From Augochlora pura (taxonomy: Eukaryota; Arthropoda; Insecta; Hymenoptera; Halictidae), in contig NC_135778.1 in the NCBI RefSeq assembly GCF_028453695.1, forward strand, positions 27,207,214 through 27,271,213: DNA of 64,000 bases, read 5' to 3'. Shown here one piece after another: positions 33,493 to 45,965 of this stretch. The position numbers were made by a program, and so were the translations under genes. Position 1 is the first letter of the stretch, and every line of letters starts with the position of its first letter. The notes beneath the pieces are model-generated. The model was not told the DNA's origin, made no database searches, and was given only the letters and a program-made list of their open reading frames with translations.

Positions 33493-33696
33493 CCCCTTGA
33501 ACTCGAGTGGTGACTTTGACACTACAATTGTTACATCATGTTTCAAGATTATTTTGACATATAAAGTAGTTATAAGTATAACTATGGTATAAATCACAAG
33601 ATTAAATTTCATATGGTTAATATAAATATGTAAAATATAAAATGGCTGAACTATAACATTTAGATTTACAGTTAAAGTAGCATCGAGTGGAAAGGG
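33493..33696. mobile_element. TTAA-flanked MITE, 204 bp (CCCCTTGAACTCGAG ends)
   Basis: TTAA (33489-33492) precedes CCCCTTGAACTCGAGTGG; CATCGAGTGGAAAGGG precedes TTAA (33697-33700). The ends are inverted copies CCCYTTSMACTCGA. It sits inside the array that spans 32985-34000. No coding capacity. Confidence 0.85.
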
Positions 33697-33769
33697 TTAA
33701 CAAGAAAAGCGAACGCGTAGCTGCCGTGGCTTGCAATCAATGCAGACAGTATTCATTTTGCATAAGCAA

Positions 33770-34000
33770 CCGCAGTCCAGTGATCAGGCGATTTTAGGAG
33801 CTGGACTATGAATGATTTAGCCTGCGGGACTAGCGACTTCAGCCTCGATCTATCTGGTGGACGTGGCACGATACCCTATTTGTCACCGCGACGATAGCCG
33901 AAGCCGGGCGACCAAAGGCGACAAAGCCGTACACAGTTTGTAGCGTGCGCTGATCAGATGATCGTCCAGAGTATGGGGAGCCGAGCAGGGTCTACATATT
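33770..34000. repeat. Diverged tandem array, second part
   Basis: GC-richer continuation of the array at 32985-33420, separated from it by the MITE at 33493. A GGTCAAAGGGTTAA end at 34061-34074 resembles a right MITE terminus, but I find no left partner. Confidence 0.6.
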
Positions 34001-34640
34001 CCAGCAGGATAGAAAATTAGGATGACAAGCTCGTCAGCTGGGGAGGGTTTGGTCAAGAGTGGTCAAAGGGTTAATGAAGAACGTTGGCACAATAATTCCG
34101 TGACGGTCGGCGCTCCACGGGGCTATAGACCTTTGTGGCGATGCATACATTATTCCGCGGGGCCGGCGTGCGCGATGTAAGATGGATGACGTGACACGGC
34201 GCGCGGCCGTGTATTATCCGTCGGACTTGTGAATTTTGGATGCGACCGCCGCGCCGGCCGCGTCTAAATAGAATGCGATATTTTACTGCATGAAACAATA
34301 ACGAGCGCCCGCGATGCGCACACCTTTGTTCCGTGATATCGTATCTGCTTGGCGGACGCCATCGTCCGTCCATCACGCGTTTCCAGCTTTAAGCCCTTTT
34401 ATTTGCGCTTTTTTTCTACCCTTTTTCGGAGGGAGGGAAGAACCTACGCTGTCCAGGGCGAATTCCCCTGTCATGGAAATTCTAACGCCGCTGGTCTGGA
34501 AACACCCATGGTCGGGGGGTCGCTTACACCGAAACGCGATACTCTTATGGGGACAGGGCTTACAAGACTTATGGCTTAAATGATATCGAGTGTCCTGAGC
34601 GCCGGCTCTTCGTCGGTTTTCGTTATCTTTAAAGCGGCCG
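34001..34640. other. GC-rich, no gene seen
   Basis: CpG-rich with short open frames only (up to 101 codons) on both strands. Confidence 0.55.
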
Positions 34641-34689
34641 GTGATCGACTCGAAGCCAGGCCTAAGCAACTCTGCCTCGTGATCGCATA

Positions 34690-35930
34690 TTGCGCACTTG
34701 TCCGTAGCTGACTGATGGCGTTAGACCCCCCGCAAATATGTCTCAGTCCCGGTGTCCTCTATAATTGATCGATAGACAGTCTGACTAATGGAAGTATGTC
34801 CTGATCGTCTTTGTCCCCGGGGCAAGGTAGACCTGTGCAAACATGTCTCCTGGCCTCCTACACCATTCACTGAAGTTGGCTTTAAGTTAGACCATTCTCT
34901 TAATGGTCCTTTAAAGCGATGTTTTCGACTATCCATCTGTTAGCCTCGATACTTGTCCGATGTACCAAACAGCGATGTTTAAAAATGATCACTGGAAATA
35001 GGATTAACTTTGACTGCTTCCTTGATGCCTTATTAATCGATGTTTGCAACCATTTATCTGCTAATCGCAATACTAGGCTGATATCCTGAACGCTAAGGTC
35101 TAAGATCGTTGATTTAAGATTCGCGACTTCCTTGATGTCTTCACAGCTATTGTCTTCAGCAATTAACATTAGCATAGTTAAATCTCAAACCTTAATGTTA
35201 GTTTAGACTAGTTATCCTTAATACTGACGCGATAATCCAATCTCAATACTAGACTTACGTCCCAAATACGGAGGTCTAAGATCGTCAATTAGAGTTAGAT
35301 TTAAGATTCAAGGCTCTCTTGAGGTCTTCAATAATCAAGTTTAGTATAATTAAACAGATGTAGAGAACCTTAAAGCCAGTCTAGACCAGCTATTTCCAAT
35401 ACTAGCTCGATGTCCTAAACTCTGATGCTTCAAATAACATACTAATGGTGAATTTAAACTAAAAGTCTCTTCAGTGAAGTTAAATCTAATACCTCAAAGT
35501 CAACCTGCACCAACTGTCCTTAATACTAGCTCGACGTTCCAAACTCTGAAGCCTCAAGCAAAAGACTAATATTAAATTTAAATTAAAAGTCTCTTGATTT
35601 CAAATGAAGTTAAATTTAGAACTTGAAAACTCACCTACATCAGGCATCCTTAATACTATCTCGACGTCCCAAACTCTGAAGCCTTAAACGGCAGCCTAAT
35701 ATCGAACTTAATCTCGAAGTCTCTTGACCAATGTCCTTCTAACTGATGTCCCCAACAGTCAACCCCGACGGAGTTAAATCTATAGCCAAGAAGACATTCT
35801 AGAGCTGCTATCCCGAGCACTAGAGTCGCGTCCAATTAAACTCAGTTGTCCCAATTGACTGATGCCGTTCTCCTCTGATCCCATTCTCGGTGTCCCAAGC
35901 AATCGTTGTTTCCAGCTGGACGTCTTCGGC
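34690..35930. repeat. Long diverged tandem array, units of about 121-176 bp
   Basis: The phrase AATACTAGCTCGAYGTYCC with AAACTCTGAWGC begins near 34948, 35069, 35245, 35399, 35522 and 35652. Intervals are 121, 176, 154, 123 and 130 bp. Units share TAAAAGTCTCTTGA and GAAGTTAAATYTAR. The edges are GC-rich and homologous: TGACTGATGGCGTTAGAC...CGGTGTCC at 34710 against TGACTGATGCCGTTCTCC...CGGTGTCC at 35858. The array is therefore bracketed by copies of one sequence. Confidence 0.85.
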
Positions 35931-36816
35931 TGACTGACGTCGCGCCACGGCTCCCGTTTCGGAAGTTTTATAGTTTCCTGAGACGGTGTTCCATACCGCC
36001 CGGCCGTTTTCGGTTCCCTATAGAATCGGTTCGGGCCATAGAGCGCTGGAATGGAAGGCTTTCCGTCCACCGGCTGCCGAATATGCGTGTAACAAGCTGT
36101 ACCTGCCTCGATGTCCGTTTGAACGTTTACATGACACGAAAGCCGGGATTACAAATGGAAGCCGGGAGCTATTCCCGGCGAGCACGAATCCTCGAACGCT
36201 TCCCTAAAATACAACACCGGGGCCGTCCTAATAATCGAATGCCCGTTTTATCTTGTTCCCACGGCGACCGGAAGTTGTCGTTCGATGTCGCGTTCTTTCT
36301 AACGAGTTCGCGCCATTAAGGGCGCGGCGTCGATCGAGCGTGTCCGACGTTGGCCCTTCGAAAACGGTCGCCGGGGAAAATTTCCCGCGGGGATAGTGTT
36401 TCATAATCAACGCGATTGCACCCGGATGTTTAAGAAAAACATCTAGGCGACCTCCTCGACGAGGAGAAAACTGTAAAATGAGAAAGACCCCGCGCAATAT
36501 CTTTTCTCGACGATCCGTGGCAGAACGAAGAAGAAGTTGCCCCGTCGACTTTTTATTAATAGACCAGCCGGGGTATCTGTTCGAAAAGGGACGGAACACT
36601 CAAAGGTATTAAGTAGAGAAATTCGAGGGCGCAAAGGGCCCGGGCTCCATTTAATTACAAACAATTTCTTAATTAAAATCGGCTCATACGTGCAACGCGG
36701 AACGGTCTACACGCGGTATTCGTTTTCGAAGCCGCGCACGTAGCGCGTGTTCGTTCAACGGAACACACAACGGCGAAGCGGGGAGGGGAACAGAGAAAGA
36801 GAGGGAGAGGGAGAGG

Positions 36817-36847
<31 letters not shown>

Positions 36848-37175
36848 AAAGATCGTTCCAAACGAACGCTCGAAATTCGCCAATAATTGCGAGTCTCGTT
36901 CGCCGCAACTGCTTTTTTCTCGCAGCAGGCCAAGAACCATTAAAATTACCATTGGTCGTCGACATTCCGGCGATTTTCCGGGCCACGGTGCACCAAACAC
37001 CGATTCTGGATAATAAAAGATCATACTCATTAGGGGCGGTACCCCGTTGCAACTTTTCGCGGCATTCCCTTGCGTTTACCCCTTGCACTGAATAACGAGT
37101 CAGACGAACATTTCGTACATAATTTCATAAACATAACTGCCAATCGTTTAAATCGAATGAAAATTTGAATCTTCC
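35931..37175. other. GC-rich block with GA microsatellite, no gene seen
   Basis: CpG-rich; interrupted (GA)n at 36791-36839. Open frames of up to 137 codons overlap on both strands, none with a known domain. Confidence 0.55.
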
Positions 37176-37279
37176 GCTATCGAAGTCTGAGAATGGACTC
37201 TGCTATCAAATTCTGAGAATGTATTCTGCTATCGAAGTCTGTGCATGGATTCTGCTATCAAATTCTGAAAAGAACAAAA
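37176..37279. repeat. 26-bp tandem repeat with alternating unit types
   Basis: GCTATCRAARTCTG units start at 37176, 37202, 37228 and 37254, exactly 26 bp apart. Units 1 and 3 read GCTATCGAAGTCTG; units 2 and 4 read GCTATCAAATTCTG. The array is therefore a 52-bp dimer repeated twice. Confidence 0.93.
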
Positions 37280-37840
37280 AAGTGCTAATCGATACAGTCC
37301 TAAAAGAAATCTGAGCGCGAGGAGTTCGCCTACGAATTCACGGCGACTCGAATCGCGAACGAACGTCTATCATCGCAGCTTCCGCTCGAGCTTATAAAAC
37401 GAAGTATTCCCTTTAAAACGAGCTCTTCGAAGTTGATCTACGATTGTCTCGTGCCGTTTTATCGTACTCCAAACGAGAAGACTCGTCGGAGCTCCGCGGG
37501 CCCTAAGTTGCCGTAATGGCACCTTTCATTCAAACTGCGATAAACGGTGCAATAGTAATCGTAGATCAAAGTTTTCGGTCTCGCTGGAAAGCGGAGAGTT
37601 CGATTCTAGAAATCCGTGGACCTTGGAATCGTAGAACAATTTTCCTTACTTCGCTACGGGTATTCGAAAAATGTCCAACAAATTACCATTTTCACTTTCG
37701 CATCCGTGTTTCGGTGAAAAATCTTTTTAGCGTGGAAAAACCGTGGCTCGAAAAAACGTGGTAAAAAGCGACTTTAAAAGTGGAGAGTTTACGCTTTAAA
37801 ACTACCCCGGTTGCACCGTGGCCCGATTTCGTTTTTTTTT
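37280..37840. repeat. Dispersed satellite-like repeat, copy 3 (GC-rich)
   Basis: Carries the landmarks of copies 1 and 2 in order: CCTTTAAAACGAGC at 37410, TACGATTGTCTCG, ATTCAAACTGCGATAAACGGT, GTAGATCAAAGTTTTCGGTCT, CGCTGGAAAGCGGAGAGTTC, and a second TTTACGCTTTAAAACTACC near 37789. It is much richer in CpG than the other copies. Period is about 380 bp with a half-unit. Confidence 0.75.
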
Positions 37841-38757
37841 TTCACGGAAGTTACGCGAGCTCGGGAATCGGCATTAGTTAAGGCATTGTGGAAGACCGGC
37901 GCAGTGTCTGAAATAATTCCCGCGATGCTTCGCGCGCGGGCGCCCGCGCGTCGATCTACTTCGGCTGGGTCGAAATCATTAAAAATTACAAGTTTAATCA
38001 GGATTTTAACGAACCTCTTACGGCGAACTGCATCGGGGCTCGCGCAGACCCCGCGACTTTCGCCCGTGTAATTGGACCGGTGAACAAGCCCCATGGCCGG
38101 CCATGGACCCGGCCATGCTTTTCCACGGCTCGGCACGTTATCCGGGAAGCCCGAGGACAAAACCGGATATGCCCGAGGAGGAGTCACGAAGCCTCGAGCT
38201 CCAGACTCCTAAATTATTTTCCCCCGGGCGAAAATTATTCATGGGACCATCCCTGGCCGGGCAGAAATCTTGGTCGTCGTGATTTCGTTCCCGTCCTTCA
38301 ACCGCCTCCCCTCCACGTGCCCCCCCCCCCCCCCCCCCCCCCAACCTCGGTGACCCCGGCACCAGCCACTTCTTTGCATTCGCTCGTTCTTGTTCTTCAG
38401 CTCGTTAACCGCTGCCATAAGTTACGCTCTTTCTTTGTATCGTCGTTACCAGCGGGGCCAACGGAACGTCCCCGTGAATTATTAACCGCGAAAAACGCTG
38501 CAACCAGCGTCCTGCATCGCTCTGTTTGAGGGGCTCTGCAAGGACGTAAAGCCTTCAGCCGGGGCTCGCGTTAGCGATTAGGGGAGCGGACCCTGGCTCT
38601 ATTAGCTATTTATAATGTTTGATGGACCTATCCGGCATTCATTAGTTTCTTTGACAGCTGCGAATCTGGGTTAAGCTACAATGTTTTTTTATACGCCCGG
38701 AACATTGCACGCCATCGGATTATCTCCTGTTCGCTCCAATCAAAATTACAGGGTTAA
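37841..38757. other. GC-rich block with a 23-C homopolymer, no gene seen
   Basis: CpG-rich with open frames up to 149 codons overlapping on both strands. An unbroken run of 23 C stands at 38320-38342. Confidence 0.6.
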
Positions 38758-38895
38758 AGAATATAATATAGTAATGTAATAAGTAATGTCATATAGTAAT
38801 ATAACATAGTGATATAATAAGAAATATAATATAGTAATATAATAAGAGATATAATATAGTAATATAATGTGGAATATAACATAGTAAGGAATATA
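38758..38895. repeat. AT-rich minisatellite
   Basis: About five units of AATATAATATAGTAATATAA with RTAAGR-type spacers, roughly 28-32 bp each. Confidence 0.85.
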
Positions 38896-38999
38896 GCTCT
38901 GCCTAACTTGAAGTAGCGTTATTATTTTCTAAAGTAATTATTTATGTATAACTGGTGCTCTAATGTTATCAGAGGACTGTGAACTTTCTGCATTTATAA

Positions 39000-39840
39000 C
39001 ATAACTGAATAAAATCAAGTAGAAAACTAAAGACAATTGAAGTATTTGAGGTTATTCTTATGTTATTTTAAACTTATTACGATTATTAAAAGAGGACAGA
39101 CATTATTGTTTAATCTGTATTTCTCATCATTAATTCTAGAAAATTTTTTTTCTACAATTCATCATTCGTTTCCTTAACTATTTAAAAAAATAGGGAAAGT
39201 ATAAGATTGTGAAAACAGTAGAAGACTTTTAGGTTACTGTTACATTAGTTTAAGCAATCATTGAAAAAGGAATGACATTATCAGTTAACATATAAATTTC
39301 TTACAATTAACGTAGACAATTTACTCTCACACATCTTCTCAGGCATTAAAAAGCACTATAACGAACAAGTTTCCTTAGCACTATTTCAATAAATAAAATA
39401 CTAAATGGAATAATCCTTTTTTAAACCTACGCCAATGTGTGATAGCAGTCTTGTAGCATATATTTTAAAACCAATTTACAACTGCCATAGGAAATTCAGT
39501 TCTGAATACACGATTATTGCAAATATTACATAAATATGTGATTTTCGATACAGTAAGAGATGGAAATTATGTTACTTATTCTTTAATAAACTCAATTGCG
39601 AAACATTATAACCTTAACACAATCTTGACGTAACTTAGACCCCTGGGTAGCATGACTTGGAAATAAATAAATTGTATTTTAAAAACAGTTTGCAACTATC
39701 AAAGGAAATTCAGTTCTGAATACACGATTATTGCAAATATTACACAAATATGTGATTTTTGAAATAGTAAAAGATGTAAATTATGTTACTTGTTGATTAA
39801 TAAACTGAATTACAGAACAGTATTGCTACGACAATGTCGG
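39000..39840. repeat. Tandem array with 214-bp units
   Basis: GGAAATTCAGTTCTGAATAC with ACGATTATTGCAAATATTAC starts at 39490 and 39704, 214 bp apart; both run on through AAATATGTGATTTTYGA and AAATTATGTTACTTRTT. A more diverged pair lies upstream (AGTAGAARAC, AGGTTA, GACATTAT at about 39020-39110 and 39215-39290). Confidence 0.88.
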
Positions 39841-42262
39841 GCCACTCGGGCTCACGATTTCTGATCCCAAACGCCGAGAGACTTTCCTCAGCCACGGGCT
39901 GAGAACGATACACGGTCCGCATCTCCTTTCTCCGCGAGCACTTTCGACCCTGTACCACTTGATTCCACTTCACGCTTGGCGCTTTCAAGCGCCACGTGTG
40001 TCGGGTAAATCTATTCACCTGTATCCATCGATCGACCCTGCCGCAAGCCCTCTGATCCGTGATCCGTGTGCGCTTTATCGTCAAGCGTCGCCGTGTGTCC
40101 TGTTTTCCAGGGCACACGTGCTGGACACGCGTGCAACGCCACGGCAAACGTCTTTGTTCGAGCCGCCTCCAACGCTTTCGTTTCTGGATTTTTTATATTG
40201 GCAGCGAGATAAGTGGAACGGAGCAGAGTCGAGGACAATTTTAGTACGGATTAAATTACTTTTTTGTTATAACAGGTTAGAGATGCGATGCAGGTGAATG
40301 CAATTTGACAAGTGTATACAATTTTTAAGTGTAATATTCGATAAAAATTTATCTAGAAGGAAATTTAACGCGAAGGAGATTTTATTTAAATAAGAATTCA
40401 TTTGGCAAATTACGGAGTGACGGAAAGAATTATTTTCTTTATTATTAGAACGATGTTGTTGGGCTATCTAAAAGCACCTTTATGAATGAGAAAGAGAGCG
40501 TTGGTCACGTTAGGATATAAATACGATTCACATACAATTACCACAGATAATGAAATAAACAGTTGATAATTAAATAAAACAACCACAAAAATTCTAAATA
40601 TCTTACCTCTTATTAAAAAAAGACATTCCATTCAACCATTTCACGACCACCTTTCCACAAGCACATGGAACAATTAAAATGCGAAAATATTTCTCTAAAA
40701 TCCTCGCCGTAACGAGCCGTCCCCCTAACTTAATAAATCGCAATTGCCGGTGGCCGAACTTGAGCCTGGCGAGCAAAGGAAAAAAGGGGCGAGAATCAAT
40801 CTCGCGGCGAGTCCCGGCAGTAAACATTTAGATCCAGCTGAGAAGGTGCCAGTGTAAATTGTCAGTCTCAAACGCAGCCGGCCATAAACGACCGCGGCGG
40901 AACGGGGGGGTCGGAGGGACGGCATAATATAACGCACTGCCGCGAAAGACTTTGCGGCGCGGCCGAACAATAGGCAGCCCGGCAGGGGGGCGGTTGATTG
41001 GGTCGGCAGGGGGGCGGGGGGAGAGGAGGAGGTAGTAGCGGCGAGGGTCGGCCGCCACGGCAAATGGCGAAGGTATTCGCGGATGCCACCCGCGCGAACA
41101 GCGAAAACAATACATCAAAAGTTCCGCATTAATTGTTCTTAAGTTACCAGCGTTAAATATATTACGGCGCGGCGCTGGCCGGCGCGGGTAATGGTGTTAT
41201 CGTGTTTTCAGCCCCCGCAGTTCCCGGCCGATTCGGTGGCCGTCGGACCACGCCGCCCAGGGCTCTCCTGGCCCGATTTTTCTTGCCGTTTTCCAACGGG
41301 GCTCGGATCCCCCATTCACCTTGCATTCACGGCAGACGTCGCTGCAGCTCGGCTATCTCTGGCCGGGGGAACCCCCGGTGAATGTGCGCTTTAAGAGGGA
41401 AATTAAATTCATTCTATTTATTCATTCGACGGGGCTCCAGACCGTTCCCTCTCCCCCCCCCCCCCCTCCGCCCGCGCGCTTCAACCCCTTCCCGTCGAGA
41501 TCCTCGCGGCGTCGGCTGAAGGAATGAAACTCGTCTCTCGCTGGAAGAAGTTGCCGGGATCCCGGACGAGGGGGACGGAGGAGGACGCCTGTCGAGAGAC
41601 GGGGTCCTGGATGAAACCTGTCCCCGACCATTCGTCAGGAGCACCTTTTAAACTATTAGCGAAGATGACACGGGCGAAATGAACTTTCGAATCGGCCCCG
41701 GAGCCCCGGCCCCAGGAATTCTACCCTTCGATCGCGCACCCGCGGACGCCCGGACGGCTTCCACCAGGATTTACAATGACGTGGTTGCTCGCTCCCGGAG
41801 CCGATTTAATTGTGATCAAGCGACGCCTCGTTTTTGTTGCTCGCTCGAGACCGTCTGGCCCGAGTACTCGTCCGATGCGCGCTGAAAACACGGATTACTG
41901 GACATTTATTGCAGCGCGGCGACCATTACTGTGCTCTCTGCCTTCGACCGTAATTCATACTTATCTAATACCATTCCTTCGTCTTTTCTTCACTATTACA
42001 AGCTTATTTTCAATTAGACAATTCGTTGACTTTGCGTACAACTTTTCTTTTTTTCTTTTCGTATAACTTTTCAACCAGTAAATTCCTCGCTTTGAAGCTT
42101 GAATTTTTATCACTCTCTCGTTAATATCTATAAAAATATATGAAACAAAGATGACAAATTTTGCTCCCCTAAAGAGAACCTTAACAAACGGCTCCAGTAG
42201 TTTACATTACTCTTTTACTGACGATGTCAATGTTTACTTCCAGAAGATAGGCCAATAATATA
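39841..42262. other. GC-rich blocks, no gene seen
   Basis: Two GC-rich parts (39.83-40.22 and 40.7-41.9 kb) are separated by AT-rich DNA. 40960-41030 is G-rich and 41453-41466 is a run of 14 C. Open frames reach 116 codons on both strands without recognised domains. GGCCATAAACGACCGCGG near 40879 contains a caudal/Abd-B-like GCCATAAA word; a single word is weak evidence. Confidence 0.55.
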
Positions 42263-42382
42263 CATTTATCATAGATACTCATACTTCATTTATCATAGAT
42301 ACTCATACTTCATTTATTATAGACATTTATGCTTTATTTATTATAGACACTTGTGCTTCCTTTATTATAGACACGCACCTGC
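42263..42382. repeat. 24-bp minisatellite, five units, no indels
   Basis: CATTTATCATAGATACTCAT and descendants start at 42263, 42287, 42311, 42335 and 42359, each exactly 24 bp. Units 1 and 2 are identical over the 24 bases; later units shift to TTTATTATAGACA. Confidence 0.95.
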
Positions 42383-45300
42383 AATAAATGAACGCGTATA
42401 CTAGAAGACGAAGAGATTAATATACTAACAGAGAAATACTAGATACCGCATCGTTTTAATTTTTTCCCGATGCTACTCGATCGTCACACAAAGATTACAG
42501 AGTAATCGTTCGCCTGGTTTCCGCTGTAAAAATATTTAAGCCGCGATGATTCGTCGGCTGCCTCTGACGGTGATAAATATTCAAGAGCCTCGGTTGCTTC
42601 GGAAGCTCCGGGTGTGCACAGTGGCACGGTTCTACCAAGACGGTGAAGTGTTAGCGAAGAATCTTAGCGGCGCGGCGTGTTCACATATCCCCGCCGAGTC
42701 AGCGGCGATGTTAAGGTGGCGCGGGACCCCAACACATCGATATCGTATTTAACGGTGTTCTATTATTAGTGGGCAGAACTTCCGGGGCAAGTTTAATACG
42801 CCAACGTACACTGGAACTCCATTTATTAGTGAACGGTTACTGTTTAGTAACAGCGAGGTAGTTAGCGCCGCCCTACGTGGTTGCAATTAATAATAAAATG
42901 CCGAGAATTAATCGTGTCTCTCGATCGAGCGTGTCGCGATCTTTCAATGGCGAATGATTTAGGAACGATTCCGTTCGATTCGCCCTGGAAAATGGTTCAT
43001 TAGGTCGCGAGCCTTCGTTTATTAATCGTGTCAATCAGGCTCCCCATTCACGTGCCGTTGTGCTCGACCGCGATCGATCGCGACGGCTCTGTTCCTTCGA
43101 TGCTCTTTGGACTACTTCGAGTCAAATATTATTCCAATGAAGCAGCTCTCTTCTTAAAGTCCCTAGGATATCTTTGACACAGATTTCCGCGACGCTGTTT
43201 TCGCCGACAGGATTTTATCGACAATCCCAGTCGTCGACGGCGTTAAGCGACGACATCGACCGACGATGTTATTATTGTATTTGCCGTTAACATTGTTTGT
43301 CGTCGTTATTGTTTGGCGAACTTTATTTTACGTCTCTACTTTTATGTGAGATACTAAAGAATAGGCTCACGACTATGACAGAAAATAAAGCAAGAACACA
43401 CTTAATAAGTGTAATATAGATATAAATATTTGATAAGTATAATACATTTAATATGAATACTTGTACATCTATTATTAATATAAAAAGCGAAGTAAACTAA
43501 AATATTTCGAATAATAATAATAATATCAAAAATAGTATTAAAAATAATATAAAAAGATATTATGCGATGTCACAAAAATATGAACTTGCACAAGTAAATA
43601 TAACCGAAATATTAATCAGTAAAAAGTATTATTATTTGCTGAAGCTGTAAAAAAATTAATTCCTCGATTAAAAATTTATTTAAAATAACCTCCCCTCCAA
43701 TTTGTACGCTGACGAAGAAAAATTCGCGTCGGTCGTTGAAACTGTTTTTCGAACATGCGTGTTACGCGAGGCGAGGTGTATCGATCACGGTCGAACGTAA
43801 TTATGAGAAGGGAAACGGAGCCTCCTCGTCGGACCTTTATACTTTTTTGTTCGGTTGAAAAGGTGGTCGGGTTTCGTTACGATTATCGCGGAAATCGCGT
43901 TTACGTGGGCGGGAGAGGTTTTACGTCGCGGGGACAGGCCCCGAAGTCCGCTTATGCGCTTCCGCTTTCAGTTCAGAACGATATTATCATTTGAGTGCTT
44001 CCCGGGCTATTTCATGGCTGATTTTAATGGAAACATTTCGCATGGATAGAATTTCTGGAAGTAGGGCAAACCGGTCCTTTTCACCGTAGCTCGATGAAGC
44101 TTATAATTCGGGGCTAAGTACGCGCCCGTACTTATGTACCGCAGCGGTTCTTTAATATTTCAAAAGCTGACTTACCGACATGTAACGACGGTAATTGGCC
44201 GCCGGACGTTAACGGGACCCCACGCATTCAACGTCACGAATTAAAATGGCTCCCCGTCCGATTACGGTGTTACCGAAATTTTATGCGAAACTAACACCGC
44301 TGAACCGGTGCTTCAAACGCGACACTTTTAGACGAACCTGGAAATAGCCTCCGCGCAATGTAGCTGCAAAGTTTTAAGTAAATCGGATCACCGGCTCCTG
44401 GAAATCTTTACGATCCATTGTCGGCGTTCAGCGGCTCCGCTGAAACGTCAGATTTTTTTAAATATCGTTATCATTTTCCCATTAAATTATTTAAGCCAGA
44501 AGTTTTTAATCGATTCCGCTAAAAATCGTTACAGCGCGGTGCTAAAATCAATCGAGTTTGCTTTGAAATATTAGGTTATGTCAACGTAAATATCGCTGTA
44601 TCTCTTTTACAGGGTGGTTCAATTTATATTATTAAAGGTTTAATTTATAATATTAAAGGCGTTAGTAAAATTTGAAATAGATAGGATACTTGCCGCTGTG
44701 GAAAATCACTATAGTTCATTCCCAAAATTCACCTCTTCTACAATGGATTTAATTCTCTCTAAAAATAGTTCTCGTCTTACTAAAAATACCCCTAAAATTC
44801 TAAATAAATAGAACAATTTTCCTCTATGAAATCATTACAGACAATTATTAAAATCTTTCCGATTTTTCTACAAAAAGCCAAGTTTTTCATAGCAGAAATC
44901 ACCTGACCGCCGACGCGGCTCTTTTCAGCACAGTCTCCCGAACAAATCGGATTACTTGCTGCTCGGAATCATCGCGGCGCAACACCGGAGCGTGTCGTAT
45001 CTCGCGCGACGAATTTCCGTGAATATCGATGTAATCATTGTTCGGTAGGCCAGGTAGGAGGCGTCGGCCAAAGACGTGGGGAAGAAACTGGGACAGAGCA
45101 CACACTCACACACACCGTGTCCGCCGCTTTATTTTTTTCTTCTTTCAGGCAACACAATGGAATCGATACAATGGCCGCGCGTTGGAATTTTCCCATAGGA
45201 TCGCGCGATTTTCCGCGAGTCGCGATCGTTGAGCGCCGGGCACGGCTCCGCGGCTTGCCGAAAGATGATTTATCCGAGCCATCTGACTTCCATTGTTAGT

Positions 45301-45849
45301 CGGCTTGCGCGACGACAATGTTATTTTCTCTGGTAACGGTGTTTTGAATCGAACGGACAGGGCAGGTGAAATTGGTAGAAAGGAGTGTAATTTCCTGAGG
45401 GGCACGGCGAAATATGAGCTCGCCGGAGTTCCTCTTTCCGTCGTTTATCGACAGACGTTCTATGCGCCCGGCAACCTCTCAGATTATACTCTATCCAGAA
45501 AATATCGGGCCCGCTTTAAATGTATCTGTATCCCCGTTATCGGTGCGTGTGCAAATCTTTTTCCGTCCACCGTTCGTTTTCTCCGCCATCGATTTTATTT
45601 ATTTACCGCGCGCGCGCGGTCTGCGAATATAATAATTGACTTTTCGAACGAAATTGAACGATAACCGCGCGGAGAAATCCGGCTTTCCTGTGTACGCGAA
45701 TGTCGTTTTTCCTACAGTGAACAGCTGCGGGAGACGTAAATCTGTGTTCGCGGTGCAATTTTTGCCGCGGCTGAGGTTGCTTGAGAAATTAGGCTGCTTG
45801 TCCACGAAGCGCCGCGACTTGGACTCGGTCACATTATAGAAATAGAATA
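42383..45849. other. Large, mostly GC-rich block, no gene seen
   Basis: 43.36-43.70 kb is AT-rich low complexity (AATAATA-rich), 44.55-44.89 kb is AT-rich with a short duplication (TTTATAWTATTAAAGG). The rest is CpG-rich. Alternating CG lies at 45606-45618. Open frames reach 123 codons without recognisable domains. TTTTTTTCTTCTTTCAG at about 45132-45148 looks like a splice acceptor but is followed by no convincing exon. Confidence 0.55.
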
Positions 45850-45965
45850 AAATAGGGTGAAAAATAGTGCAACAATAACGTAAAAATAGTGTAAGAATAG
45901 CGTATAAATAGCGTAAAGATAGTATAAAAGTATTGTAAAGATAACATAATAATATCGTAAATACG
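45850..45965. repeat. 11-bp tandem repeat, about nine units
   Basis: Units of AATAGYGTAAA recur every 11 bases from about 45855 to 45965, degrading to ATATCGTAAAT at the right. Period is close to one helical turn. Confidence 0.85.

Noticed and set aside
44569..44590. TATTAGGTTATGTC as a mariner terminus
   Set aside because: Only the first seven bases fit and no partner or coding remnant is nearby.
45117..45299. Splice-acceptor-like TTTTTTTCTTCTTTCAG followed by an open stretch
   Set aside because: Pyrimidine tracts are common here; the following frame is short, has no known domain, and I see no matching donor.
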